Shown: piece after piece, positions 54,470 to 62,487 of the stretch
Position numbering within the stretch: position 1 is the first letter of the stretch
Layout of the letters: each line of letters begins with the position of its first letter
Source: Mesocricetibacter intestinalis
Lineage (GTDB): Bacteria; Pseudomonadota; Gammaproteobacteria; Enterobacterales; Pasteurellaceae
Direction of reading: 5' to 3'
NCBI RefSeq assembly: GCF_004363295.1
Contig: NZ_SNYQ01000008.1
Coordinates: 1-64,000, forward strand
Length of the DNA: 64,000 nucleotides
Translations under genes and position numbers: made by a program
The notes under the pieces: generated by a model
Database searches by the model: none
Told to the model about the DNA's origin: nothing
What the model saw: only the letters and a program-made list of their open reading frames with translations

Positions 54470-55390
54470 TTAGAGCGGGATGGCAACACCTAAGTGCAAG
54501 AAACGCATTTTCGGATCGTTTTCCGAATGTACGGAAGCCAGGAAACGGGCGCTCAGAGAAAAAGAACCGAAATCATAACCGACCATCGGCCCGAACATCA
54601 CATGCTCGATACGATTGCCCCTCGAATGCAGCCCTTCAACCCTAACGCCGGCTTTTTTATCGTCGCTAAACTGTTTGGTCCAGTTACCGATAAGGCCGAG
54701 CGTCCATTTATCGATTTTTTTAGTGGCGGTCAGATCCAGATAATAGGTATTGCCCGAACGATAGTCGGTTTTCTTGTTTTTGCCGTTGAAATCAAAGGTA
54801 TTATTAATCGTAAAAGCCCAGTCGTTGCGGAAATAGGTCAGGGCAAGGTTCGGCTGCAAGGTGTAATAGCGATTAGCCAGATTTTCCGGCGTATTGCTAC
54901 ACCCTTCGTCATTACAGAGGGTGGCGTGCTTACCGTTTTTAAACACAAAAGCGGTTCCCGCCCCCAAATGGAAGCCTTCGCCTAAATTCCAAGACAATAA
55001 CAGCGGGATAATACTGGTACTCATCAACCCATGGTTGGAATATTTCGCCGTACCGCCCGGGGTGGAAATTTCGGTATGAGCTATTTTATAGGGCTGAGCT
55101 ATTCCTACGGCATAATTAGCACCTAGGACTTTATAGGGGGTCGACCATAATAAAGTGGCAACCATACTGACGTTGCTCGGTTTAATTCTGACATACGGGG
55201 AATTTAGGGTTCCCCATTCATAATTTACATCATAGCCGAAATAAACCCCTTCCGGCGGCAATGCACCGGCATGATTACCCGTCGGCGCTCCGGGTTGCAA
55301 AGGCGACACCCCTTCCGCCGCCTGAGCGGATTGAATGCCGGAAAAAAGTATTGCGGTTAAAGGTAAGGTACGACTGAGTTTTTTTAACAT
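54470..55390 (-). CDS. Outer-membrane protein of the phenol-degradation MetA type
   Basis: A 306-residue exported protein. It has a signal peptide (about 1-25, ending AQAAEG) and amphipathic beta-strands of an outer-membrane barrel. It fits the family known as MetA-pathway of phenol degradation (PF13557), members of which are often encoded next to catabolic genes for aromatic or cyclic compounds. Two cysteines (LCNDEGCS, about 155-162) may form a disulfide in a surface loop. Start ATG 55390 is preferred because GAGGAA lies 8 nt upstream. It may let the substrate cross the outer membrane. Confidence 0.8.
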   Translation of the reverse strand: MLKKLSRTLPLTAILFSGIQSAQAAEGVSPLQPGAPTGNHAGALPPEGVYFGYDVNYEWGTLNSPYVRIKPSNVSMVATLLWSTPYKVLGANYAVGIAQPYKIAHTEISTPGGTAKYSNHGLMSTSIIPLLLSWNLGEGFHLGAGTAFVFKNGKHATLCNDEGCSNTPENLANRYYTLQPNLALTYFRNDWAFTINNTFDFNGKNKKTDYRSGNTYYLDLTATKKIDKWTLGLIGNWTKQFSDDKKAGVRVEGLHSRGNRIEHVMFGPMVGYDFGSFSLSARFLASVHSENDPKMRFLHLGVAIPL

Positions 55391-55452
55391 ATGAAGGTTC
55401 CTCATATTGATATTCTCTGAGCCGAACGGCAAAAGAAGAAAATTTCTTCCTA

Positions 55453-56277
55453 TCAGCGCATCTTTAATCCCAGAATTTGTCTGGCTTCATTTGGGGTTGC
55501 TACCGCTTTATCCGCTTCATGAATAATACGGACCGCACGTTCCACTAACATTTGATTGGTTGCATGCACGCCTTTTTTGTAATAAACATTATCTTCCAGA
55601 CCTACTCGGATATTTCCGCCCATGGCCAATGAAGTCAACATCACCGGCAAATGCGCCCGGCCGATACCGAAAGCGCCCCAAGTGGAACCCTCCGGCAGCA
55701 GACTTTTTAGGTAAACCAGATCTTCCACGGTAGCCATGGCGCCGCCGAGTACTCCTAGCACCAGCTGAAAATGCAAGGGTGCTTTCAAAAAGCCTTTTTC
55801 CAGATAATATTTACAGCAATGAATCATACCGCTGTCAAAAATCTCCAATTCCGGTTTAATTCCCAGCTCCAGCATCACCGAACCTAATTTGGATAAAAAC
55901 TGCGGCGAGTTAACAAAAACGCCGCCCGGCATCCAGTTAAAAGAACCGGCGTCAAAGGAGGCGATTTCCGGTTGCACATAAGCAAGATGTTCCATACGCT
56001 GTTCATCTGTAGCCCGATGATCACCGGCTGTAGTTACATTAATCACCACATCGCATTTATCTTTAATCCGATCAATGGTCTCTTTAAATTTATGCTTATC
56101 CATGGTGCCTAAACCCTGATCGTCGCGCATATGCAAATGCACCACGGAAGCACCGGCTTTCCAGCACTTATAAGCGTCTTCCGCAATTTCCTGCGGGGTG
56201 ATAGGAATATAAGGCGCGATCTCTTTAGGGGTTACCGCACCTGTTAGTGCCGCGGTCAGAATAACTTTATTATTCAT
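55453..56277 (-). CDS. Beta-keto acid cleavage enzyme (BKACE, DUF849)
   Basis: A 274-residue member of the BKACE/DUF849 family. These enzymes use a zinc ion to exchange the acyl part of a beta-keto acid with acetyl-CoA, giving acetoacetate and a new acyl-CoA. The zinc ligands are present: the His pair in VVHLHMRD (about 46 and 48) and the acidic site in VGLEDNVYY (about 230). The residue after the second motif, which sets substrate class in the family, cannot be assigned. It heads the right arm, consistent with being the first enzyme on the substrate. Confidence 0.9.
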   Translation of the reverse strand: MNNKVILTAALTGAVTPKEIAPYIPITPQEIAEDAYKCWKAGASVVHLHMRDDQGLGTMDKHKFKETIDRIKDKCDVVINVTTAGDHRATDEQRMEHLAYVQPEIASFDAGSFNWMPGGVFVNSPQFLSKLGSVMLELGIKPELEIFDSGMIHCCKYYLEKGFLKAPLHFQLVLGVLGGAMATVEDLVYLKSLLPEGSTWGAFGIGRAHLPVMLTSLAMGGNIRVGLEDNVYYKKGVHATNQMLVERAVRIIHEADKAVATPNEARQILGLKMR

Positions 56278-56380
56278 AATCTTTACCTCATCTTATTGGG
56301 CGGGGATATCATGCTTAAAGGATAGTCGGAGTCGACGCCCCGTTACTGTGGAAAAATGTAGCACTCGCTCACTGCAGGAT

Positions 56381-56422
56381 TGAAATTCTTTTTTATTTTT
56401 TAGTTATACGTTTTTCGTATAA
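56381..56422. promoter_or_regulatory. Inverted-repeat operator upstream of the BKACE gene
   Basis: TGAAATTCTTTTTTATT is followed by the perfect dyad TTATACGTTTTTCGTATAA (56404-56422; 7-bp arms, 5-nt centre). The dyad and the preceding TGAAATTCTTTTT resemble the site between the crotonase and LysR genes. It lies about 130 bp before the BKACE start. The rest of 56278-56509 has no gene and also holds the permease promoter region. Confidence 0.55.
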
Positions 56423-56509
56423 ATAACTCAGCGCGCCGATTTTACCTTTCGCCATAGTCGGCGTTTTAGCTTATAATTCAAACTATTCGGAAGAATTGAG
56501 GAAAATTGC

Positions 56510-57577
56510 ATGATTGAAATGCTGAAAAACTGGTACGCCCGTCGCTTCAGCGACCCGCAAGCAATGGGATTGGCGGCCATATTATTATTCTGCTTTATCG
56601 TTATTTATTTTTTCAGCTGGCTGCTCGCCCCTTTGCTGATTGCCATTGTGCTGGCCTATCTGTTGGAAATGCCGGTAAAATTTCTAACACAGCGAATAGG
56701 TCTGCCGCGCCTGTTATCCATTATGCTGGTACTGGGTACCTTTGTCGGTATTACCCTATTTATCGTGTTTGTACTGGTACCTAATCTGGTAACCCAAACC
56801 ATTAATCTGTTCGGTGATTTACCGAATATGTTCAACGGTTTGCACGACTGGATGCTTTCCCTGCCGGAAGACTATCCCGAACTGGTGGATTATCAGATGA
56901 TCGGCAGCATTTTTAACACCGGCCGGGAAAAAATTCTGGCCTTCGGCGAGTCCGCAGTGAAATATTCTCTGGCCTCTTTAATGAATCTGGTAACCATAGG
57001 GATCTATGCCTTTTTAGTTCCCCTGATGATTTTCTTCCTAATTAAAGACAAACAGGAATTAATGAGCGGTTTTAGCCGTTTTCTGCCGCGCAATCGCACC
57101 CTGGCCTCGAAAGTATGGAAAGAAATGGAATTGCAAATCGCCAATTATATTCGCGGTAAATTACTGGAAATTCTTATTGTCGGCGTAATCACCTATGTCA
57201 TCTTTCTGTTCTTCGGGCTGCGCTATCCGCTGTTATTATCCGTCGCCGTCGGTTTCTCGGTACTGGTACCCTATATAGGTGCGGTATTGGTTACCATTCC
57301 CGTCGCACTGGTGGCGGTTTTTCAATTCGGCATCAGCCCGACTTTTTGGTATTTGATGCTGGCCTTTGTTATCAGCCAGTTGCTAGACGGTAACCTGCTG
57401 GTTCCTTTCCTATTCTCCGAAGCGGTTAATCTGCACCCGCTGATTATTATTGTCGCCGTACTGATTTTCGGCGGTTTATGGGGATTCTGGGGCGTATTTT
57501 TTGCAATTCCTCTGGCCACGCTGGTGAAAGCCGTAGTCAATGCCTGGCCGTCAAACGAAGAAATCAGCGTTAAATAA
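56510..57577 (+). CDS. AI-2E family transporter (PerM type)
   Basis: A 355-residue integral membrane protein of the AI-2E/PerM family with about eight hydrophobic segments and the family core [13 protein letters not shown] near the N-terminus and [20 protein letters not shown] in the second half. Members export varied substrates or ions, and some bring sodium or autoinducer-2 across the membrane. The substrate here is not inferable. It has GAGGAAAA before the ATG. It is followed within about 8 bp by a small membrane protein gene. Confidence 0.9.
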   Translation: MIEMLKNWYARRFSDPQAMGLAAILLFCFIVIYFFSWLLAPLLIAIVLAYLLEMPVKFLTQRIGLPRLLSIMLVLGTFVGITLFIVFVLVPNLVTQTINLFGDLPNMFNGLHDWMLSLPEDYPELVDYQMIGSIFNTGREKILAFGESAVKYSLASLMNLVTIGIYAFLVPLMIFFLIKDKQELMSGFSRFLPRNRTLASKVWKEMELQIANYIRGKLLEILIVGVITYVIFLFFGLRYPLLLSVAVGFSVLVPYIGAVLVTIPVALVAVFQFGISPTFWYLMLAFVISQLLDGNLLVPFLFSEAVNLHPLIIIVAVLIFGGLWGFWGVFFAIPLATLVKAVVNAWPSNEEISVK

Positions 57578-57584
57578 GGAGTTT

Positions 57585-57935
57585 ATGATTGTGAATCCAT
57601 CTATTGAAAAAGAATTGAAACGCTTTATGCAGGATCAGAACCGCACTTATATGTATATTATTTACGCCCTGTTCGCATTGGCCGTTATCTTTAAACCCCT
57701 GGCTATTTTCGGAGCGGTATTCGCTTTTGTGAAACGGGACGAACTGCCGCCGAACTATCAGGCGCATTGCAGTTATTTAATCAAAACTTTTATCGTTGCC
57801 TTTATCGCAATTTTTGCCGCCGTTATTTCGCTGATTTTCTGGTTGGTATTCGCTTGGTACATTTACCGAGTGGTAAACGGTTTCAATAAACTGCATAACG
57901 GACGGGAAATCGACGGTACAAGCTGGCTGCAATAA
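57585..57935 (+). CDS. Small membrane protein with DUF4870-like features
   Basis: A 116-residue protein with three predicted membrane segments (about residues 26-52, 68-90 and an end region) and a C-terminal soluble tail. The pattern and size resemble small DUF4870-like proteins, but that family call is only moderate. The start ATG 57585 has AAGGAG upstream. It is probably co-transcribed with the permease. An uptake core lies inside it (57640-57648). Confidence 0.75.
   Translation: MIVNPSIEKELKRFMQDQNRTYMYIIYALFALAVIFKPLAIFGAVFAFVKRDELPPNYQAHCSYLIKTFIVAFIAIFAAVISLIFWLVFAWYIYRVVNGFNKLHNGREIDGTSWLQ
57640..57648 (-). repeat. DNA uptake signal sequence
   Basis: Minus-strand AAGTGCGGT core within the small membrane protein gene. 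Confidence 0.7.
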
Positions 57936-57946
57936 AAAACCGCGGC

Positions 57947-57984
57947 TAAAAAAGGCGGATAGGTGCCTTCGGGTACCCTCCGCC
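57947..57984 (-). terminator. Terminator of the second LysR gene
   Basis: Minus-strand hairpin GGCGGA...GGTACC with a short loop and GGCACC...TCCGCC, followed by TTTTTTAGC. It lies between two convergent genes. An uptake core (57989-57997) sits just beside it. Confidence 0.75.
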
Positions 57985-57988
57985 GCCA

Positions 57989-57997
57989 AAGTGCGGT
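57989..57997 (+). repeat. DNA uptake signal sequence
   Basis: Exact AAGTGCGGT followed by AAAAAAAA, in the gap between the small membrane protein gene and the LysR gene. Confidence 0.75.
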
Positions 57998-58061
57998 AAA
58001 AAAAACAATAGTTTTTTCCGAATTGCAACTAGCGTTCATCGCCTTATCGAAATAAGCGCCG

Positions 58062-58946
58062 CTACATTCTTAAGGCATCAATCACCGCTCTTAATGCCGG
58101 AGATACGTTACGATGCGGATAATACAGATAAAAGCTCGGAAACACATGGCTCTGTTCGCTGAAAATCCGGATCAACTCGCCGGAGGCCAGTTCTGCGACC
58201 ACCTGATCTTCCGGTAAATAAGCGATACCCAACCCTTTTTTCGCCGCAATCAGTGCCGGCGTATCCTCATTAAAAATCCATCGCCCCTGCGGTTTAATTT
58301 TAATCGTTTCATTATTATGGTGAAATTCCCACAGGAATAAGCCGCCCGAATCCAGCCGGTAACCGATACATTGATGCTGTTCCAGATCCCGCACTTTTTT
58401 CGGAAAACCGTAACGATGAAAATAATCCGGACTGGCAACCGCCGCCATACGGGTTTCGGCGCTAATGGGTACCGCAATCATACCTTCGGCCACCGCATTA
58501 CCGAAACGAACGCCGGCGTCAAACCCTTCCGCCACAATATCGACAAAACGATTTTCGCTGATTAATTCCAACTGAATATCCGGATAATTTTCACTGAAAT
58601 CCGCCAATTTCGGCAGCAATAGGGTATTAACCACCTGCGACCCGGTATTTATACGCACTAATCCTGCCGGCGAAGTGCGAAAATGTGCCAGTTTTTTCAA
58701 CTCATTATCGATTTTTTGAAATCCCTGTTCCACCGCACCGAACAGCTTTTGCCCGGCCTGAGTTAGCGACAGGCTGCGTGTGGTACGGGTAAATAGCTGA
58801 ACGCCGAGGCGCGTTTCCAGTTGCTTGATGATATGGCTTAAAGCCGACTGAGAAATACCCAGTTTACCCGCCGCTCGGGTAAAGCTGGCTTCCTGAGCCA
58901 CAACTAAAAAGGCGTGAAGATTATTATAGTTTTCCTGCTGACGCAT
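58062..58946 (-). CDS. LysR-family regulator beside the exported hydrolase
   Basis: A 294-residue LysR-type regulator with an N-terminal helix-turn-helix (LVVAQEASFTRAAGKLGISQ, then SALSHIIKQLETRLG) and a co-inducer-binding domain. It belongs to the group often found divergent from small oxidoreductase, hydrolase or MFS genes. The start ATG 58946 (MRQQENYNNLHAF) has GGAGGG just upstream; a longer in-frame ATG exists but lacks a better site. It is divergent from the alpha/beta hydrolase gene and likely controls it and possibly the MFS gene beyond. Confidence 0.88.
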   Translation of the reverse strand: MRQQENYNNLHAFLVVAQEASFTRAAGKLGISQSALSHIIKQLETRLGVQLFTRTTRSLSLTQAGQKLFGAVEQGFQKIDNELKKLAHFRTSPAGLVRINTGSQVVNTLLLPKLADFSENYPDIQLELISENRFVDIVAEGFDAGVRFGNAVAEGMIAVPISAETRMAAVASPDYFHRYGFPKKVRDLEQHQCIGYRLDSGGLFLWEFHHNNETIKIKPQGRWIFNEDTPALIAAKKGLGIAYLPEDQVVAELASGELIRIFSEQSHVFPSFYLYYPHRNVSPALRAVIDALRM

Positions 58947-59096
58947 ACCCCCTCCATTTATTAATTTCACACATAAGTATATGAGATTTTTTGCGTATTA
59001 TCAGTAAAACTCAGGTTTTTTATAATATCAATCTCTTAATACTTTAAGAGACAGTCAAATTTCAAACGGATAATTTTCTTTTTAGGAACAGTAAAT

Positions 59097-60248
59097 ATGA
59101 AACTTCGCCATAAATTTTCTTCTCTAACCTCAGCATTATTAGTTGCCTCAGTCTTTTCAGGAGTAACCTCAATGACCCATGCCGCCTTACCTCAATCCGC
59201 CACCGCTATTGATATTCCCGCTCAGCACCTCCGCCTAAGCGAACAATGGGATAAAATATTTCCGCAAAGCGCCAAAGTAGAACATCGCAAAGTCATCTTC
59301 CAAAACCGCTACGGCATAACCCTCGCCGCAGACTTATACCTGCCTAAAGGAGCCAGCGGAAAATTAGCCGCCATTGCGGTTAGCGGGCCTTTCGGTGCGG
59401 TAAAAGAACAGTCTTCCGGTTTATATGCACAAACTCTGGCGGAGCGGGGCTTTGTTACCCTGGCTTTTGATCCCTCTTTCAGCGGCGAAAGTTCCGGTTT
59501 ACCGCGAAATCAGGCTTCACCGGATATTAATACGGAAGACTTCAGCGCCGCGATAGATTATCTGAGTACCAGAGATTTCGTCGATGCCGAGCGTATCGGT
59601 ATTTTAGGCATCTGCGGCTGGGGCGGTATGGCGTTAAATGCTGCCGCTATGGATACCCGTATTAAGGCGGTCGCTACCAGCGTCATGTACGATATGTCCA
59701 GAGCCATGGGACATGGTGTCGGCGAAGGCAAAGATCGCTATTCCGTTGCGGATCGTAAAGCCGTATTGAAATTTTTAAATGCACAGCGCACGCAAGACTT
59801 TAAAAACGGCACTTACGCACAAGCAAACCATGATTTATATGTTGACGAAAACGGACAAGTAACCCGTGCCGGGCGAACCCTACCGGAAGTGCTGCCGCAG
59901 AATCCGCACCCGATATTAAAAGAATTTTTCGATTTTTATCGCACGGAACGCGGCTTCCACCCGCGCGCCATCAATTCAACCTCAGCCTGGAACGCCACCA
60001 TGCCGCTGTCCTTTATGAATATGCCGTTATTAAGTTATGCTGCAGAGGTGGATATTCCGGTATTAGTGGTTACCGGTGAAAAAGCACATTCGCGTTATTT
60101 CGCCGAAGATGCCTTTAAGGCCATGGGCAGCCGGCATAAGGAACTGGTTATCGTACCTGGAGCTAATCATGTGGACTTATATGACAATGAGGCCGGAAAG
60201 ATTCCTTACGATAAATTCAGTGATTTTTTCACGCAAAATTTAAAATAG
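59097..60248 (+). CDS. Exported alpha/beta hydrolase
   Basis: A 383-residue protein with a signal peptide (about 1-30, ending THAALPQ), so it is likely periplasmic. The alpha/beta hydrolase core resembles YcjY/dienelactone-type hydrolases. The elbow region is GICGWGGMALNAAA, where Cys is the possible nucleophile and no Ser is present. A late catalytic His lies in PGANHVDLY. The substrate is unknown. It has AGGAA before its ATG, is divergent from the LysR gene, and is followed by the cyclophilin-like gene behind a hairpin. Confidence 0.83.
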   Translation: MKLRHKFSSLTSALLVASVFSGVTSMTHAALPQSATAIDIPAQHLRLSEQWDKIFPQSAKVEHRKVIFQNRYGITLAADLYLPKGASGKLAAIAVSGPFGAVKEQSSGLYAQTLAERGFVTLAFDPSFSGESSGLPRNQASPDINTEDFSAAIDYLSTRDFVDAERIGILGICGWGGMALNAAAMDTRIKAVATSVMYDMSRAMGHGVGEGKDRYSVADRKAVLKFLNAQRTQDFKNGTYAQANHDLYVDENGQVTRAGRTLPEVLPQNPHPILKEFFDFYRTERGFHPRAINSTSAWNATMPLSFMNMPLLSYAAEVDIPVLVVTGEKAHSRYFAEDAFKAMGSRHKELVIVPGANHVDLYDNEAGKIPYDKFSDFFTQNLK

Positions 60249-60255
60249 CCCGTTA

Positions 60256-60282
60256 TTTAATCCCGAGTCCCTCGGGATTAAA
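60256..60282. promoter_or_regulatory. Hairpin between hydrolase and cyclophilin-like gene
   Basis: Perfect 12-bp stem TTTAATCCCGAG / CTCGGGATTAAA with a TCC loop. There is no T-run, so it is an intercistronic stability or processing hairpin rather than a full terminator. Confidence 0.45.
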
Positions 60283-60342
60283 CTTCCAATATGGAAAACC
60301 TCGGTATAGAAAATAACAGAAGAGAAAACACAGGCTCAAGTT

Positions 60343-60786
60343 ATGCGCAAAACCATCTTGTTTACAGCGATAAGCTTATTGTTCGGAGGTATTATGATAA
60401 GCCGGTCAGCAACAGCAGAACCTTTACGTATCGAAATTCAGATAGAAAATCAGCCCCAAAAAGTGTTAGCGGTTTTAGCCCCTAACCCGACGGCACAAGA
60501 TTTTTATCGCCATCTTCCCCTAAACTTAACGCTTGATGATTACGTAGGCGCGGAAAAAATCGCCTCATTACCCCGGCGCCTGTCAACCCAAGGCAGTCCC
60601 TCCGCCTATGCGGGCAAAAAGGGAGATTTAACCTACTATGCCCCTTGGGGCAATCTGGCGATTTTTTACCGCGATAGCAACGTCGGCAATGCCAGAGGGC
60701 TAATATACTTGGGTAAAATTCAACAGGGGCTGGAACTACTAAATAAGCTTGAAGGTGCGAACATTAGCATTCGTCCCGCCGAATAA
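60343..60786 (+). CDS. Exported cyclophilin-like fold protein
   Basis: A 147-residue protein with an N-terminal signal peptide (about 1-27, ending ATAEPLRI). The mature part fits the cyclophilin-like family found as a small stand-alone protein (PF18050): LPLNLTLDDYVGAEKIASLP, then LTYYAPWGNLAIFYRD and a Gly-rich end. It does not carry the proline-isomerase active-site residues of true cyclophilins as far as I can see. Function unknown. It lies in the same direction as the alpha/beta hydrolase and may be co-transcribed. The start has only a weak ribosome site. Confidence 0.78.
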   Translation: MRKTILFTAISLLFGGIMISRSATAEPLRIEIQIENQPQKVLAVLAPNPTAQDFYRHLPLNLTLDDYVGAEKIASLPRRLSTQGSPSAYAGKKGDLTYYAPWGNLAIFYRDSNVGNARGLIYLGKIQQGLELLNKLEGANISIRPAE

Positions 60787-60793
60787 ATATTAT

Positions 60794-60823
60794 CGCCCGC
60801 GCTCGCCGAAGCTAACGCGGGCG
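60794..60823. terminator. Possible terminator after the cyclophilin-like gene
   Basis: Eight-bp stem CGCCCGCG / CGCGGGCG with a 14-nt loop. It is followed only by GATTATAC, so it is weak. The downstream gene is convergent. Confidence 0.4.
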
Positions 60824-60923
60824 GATTATACAGGCAGCCCCTAATCGATGATTTTATCTGCAATATTTTCTGATATTTTGTAGTTCACTTCTCCCTTCCC
60901 TAACCTTTCCGCTCCGGCTATCT

Positions 60924-62105
60924 TTATTCAGCACTTTGATGGCGGAAAAAACCACAACACAATAGCAGCAAAAGCAAACCTACGCTCAACAAGGATACCG
61001 CGCCCCAGGGAGAATAAAGCGTCCCGAACCGCGTAATAACCATACCGCAAACCAAGGTTCCGAACATAGTGCCTAAATTAGCAGAAGCTAAAAATAATCC
61101 ATTGGCAAAATCCGGCGCCTTCGGGGCGGCTTTGATCAACGTATATTGCATATTATTCGCCACAGTTCCGGCCATTGTCCCCAACATGAATAACAGCGCA
61201 AGGGAAATACCGAAACTATCGCCGTAGTAATAAAGCATTATGTAAGCGAGTGCCAATGCCGGCGGAACGCTAAGCAGAGAGATTAAAGGATAGGCGGCCA
61301 GTAATCTGCCGGCCACAATATTCCCCAGAATATTCGAGCCGCCGTAAACCAACAGCAGCAGACTGATCCTATCAAAGGAAATTTCCGTAACACTATGTAG
61401 GAAATCGGACATATAGCTAAAAAACCCGAAAATCCCGCCGTTAATCAGCACCGTACTCAGCAAAGCATACCAAAGTAAGGGTGTTTTTAGCACGCTCAGC
61501 TGCCTGCCATAGGATAATTTTTCCTTTACCGGCATGGAGGGAAGTATAAAAAGGGTAGCCAGTAAAACCAAGCCGTTAATCAGGGTAAAAAACCACATGG
61601 CAGCGGAAAAAGAAATATGACCGGCGATAAATGTGGTAAGGGGTACGCCAAGTACCATTCCGGCGGATACCCCGATAAAAACGCGGGATACGGCTTTAGG
61701 CGCGTCCTCCGGCGCCACGGCGCCGGCGGCAAGGGTAAAAGCCATGGAAACATATACCGGATGCAAAAACGCCGGTACCATCCGGGCGATAATCAGCAGG
61801 GTGAAATCATCGCTGAGCGCACTAATAATATTACTCAGGACAAAGAGGCCTAAAGCAAATACCATCATATATTTTCGGTTTATGGCAGAACACAGCAAGG
61901 GCATCAGCGGGGCGGATAACGCAACGATTAAGGCGAAAGCACTGACCGTCCAACCGGCCTGAGGCACGGATACATTAAAGCTTTCGGCAATCATGGGAAT
62001 AATGCCGACAACCCCCATTTCCGTGTTAATAATACCGAACACGCCCAAGCTCATAATGATAATAAGCAAACGAGGATTAACAGGCGACAAATTATTTTTC
62101 ATCAT
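60924..62105 (-). CDS. MFS exporter (DHA1 type)
   Basis: A 393-residue 12-helix major facilitator protein of the DHA1 group (sugar or purine efflux AraJ/NepI/YdhP-type pattern: FGIINTEMGVVGIIPMIAES near the N-terminus). A transport direction of efflux is likely. The substrate cannot be assigned. It is preceded by GGAG and starts with ATGATG, so either ATG may be used. It faces the hydrolase and cyclophilin-like genes from the opposite strand. Confidence 0.85.
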   Translation of the reverse strand: MMKNNLSPVNPRLLIIIMSLGVFGIINTEMGVVGIIPMIAESFNVSVPQAGWTVSAFALIVALSAPLMPLLCSAINRKYMMVFALGLFVLSNIISALSDDFTLLIIARMVPAFLHPVYVSMAFTLAAGAVAPEDAPKAVSRVFIGVSAGMVLGVPLTTFIAGHISFSAAMWFFTLINGLVLLATLFILPSMPVKEKLSYGRQLSVLKTPLLWYALLSTVLINGGIFGFFSYMSDFLHSVTEISFDRISLLLLVYGGSNILGNIVAGRLLAAYPLISLLSVPPALALAYIMLYYYGDSFGISLALLFMLGTMAGTVANNMQYTLIKAAPKAPDFANGLFLASANLGTMFGTLVCGMVITRFGTLYSPWGAVSLLSVGLLLLLLCCGFFRHQSAE

Positions 62106-62487
62106 AACAACTCCGAATAAATAACAATAGGCGTCTATTATATTTTTGAATAAATCCCGGGATAATAGGCAAAAAATAACTATTATTTATTTATAAAATT
62201 CATTAATAGCATAAAAGTGCGGTCATTTTTTGCTAAGTTTTTCTGTTATGCTCCACAGCTATAAAATAGCCACCCCCACTAGCCCGCTAGCCCACTAAGG
62301 GAGAAGGAAACCTGTCTTTAATGATATTTGCTCACCATTTTGTTGCTTAAAATTTAAAAACTTGATCGGTTTCACATTATATTTTTAAAAAAAATTTAAA
62401 ATATTTCTCTATATTATTTACACTAGGATCATCATGTCCCCGGATTATTCAAAGGGGATTCATTTCCCGCTATCTAAAGGAGCCAAT
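62106..62487. other. Intergenic region between MFS and PTS genes
   Basis: This 382-bp gap holds no convincing gene. It contains an uptake core (62215-62223), a possible CRP half-site (TTTCACA at about 62369), and a very A/T-rich stretch before the PTS start with TATATT and TATTAT motifs that could be a promoter. A two-in-one operator cannot be defined. Confidence 0.5.
62215..62223 (+). repeat. DNA uptake signal sequence
   Basis: Exact AAGTGCGGT followed by CATTTTTT in the region upstream of the PTS gene. Confidence 0.8.
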
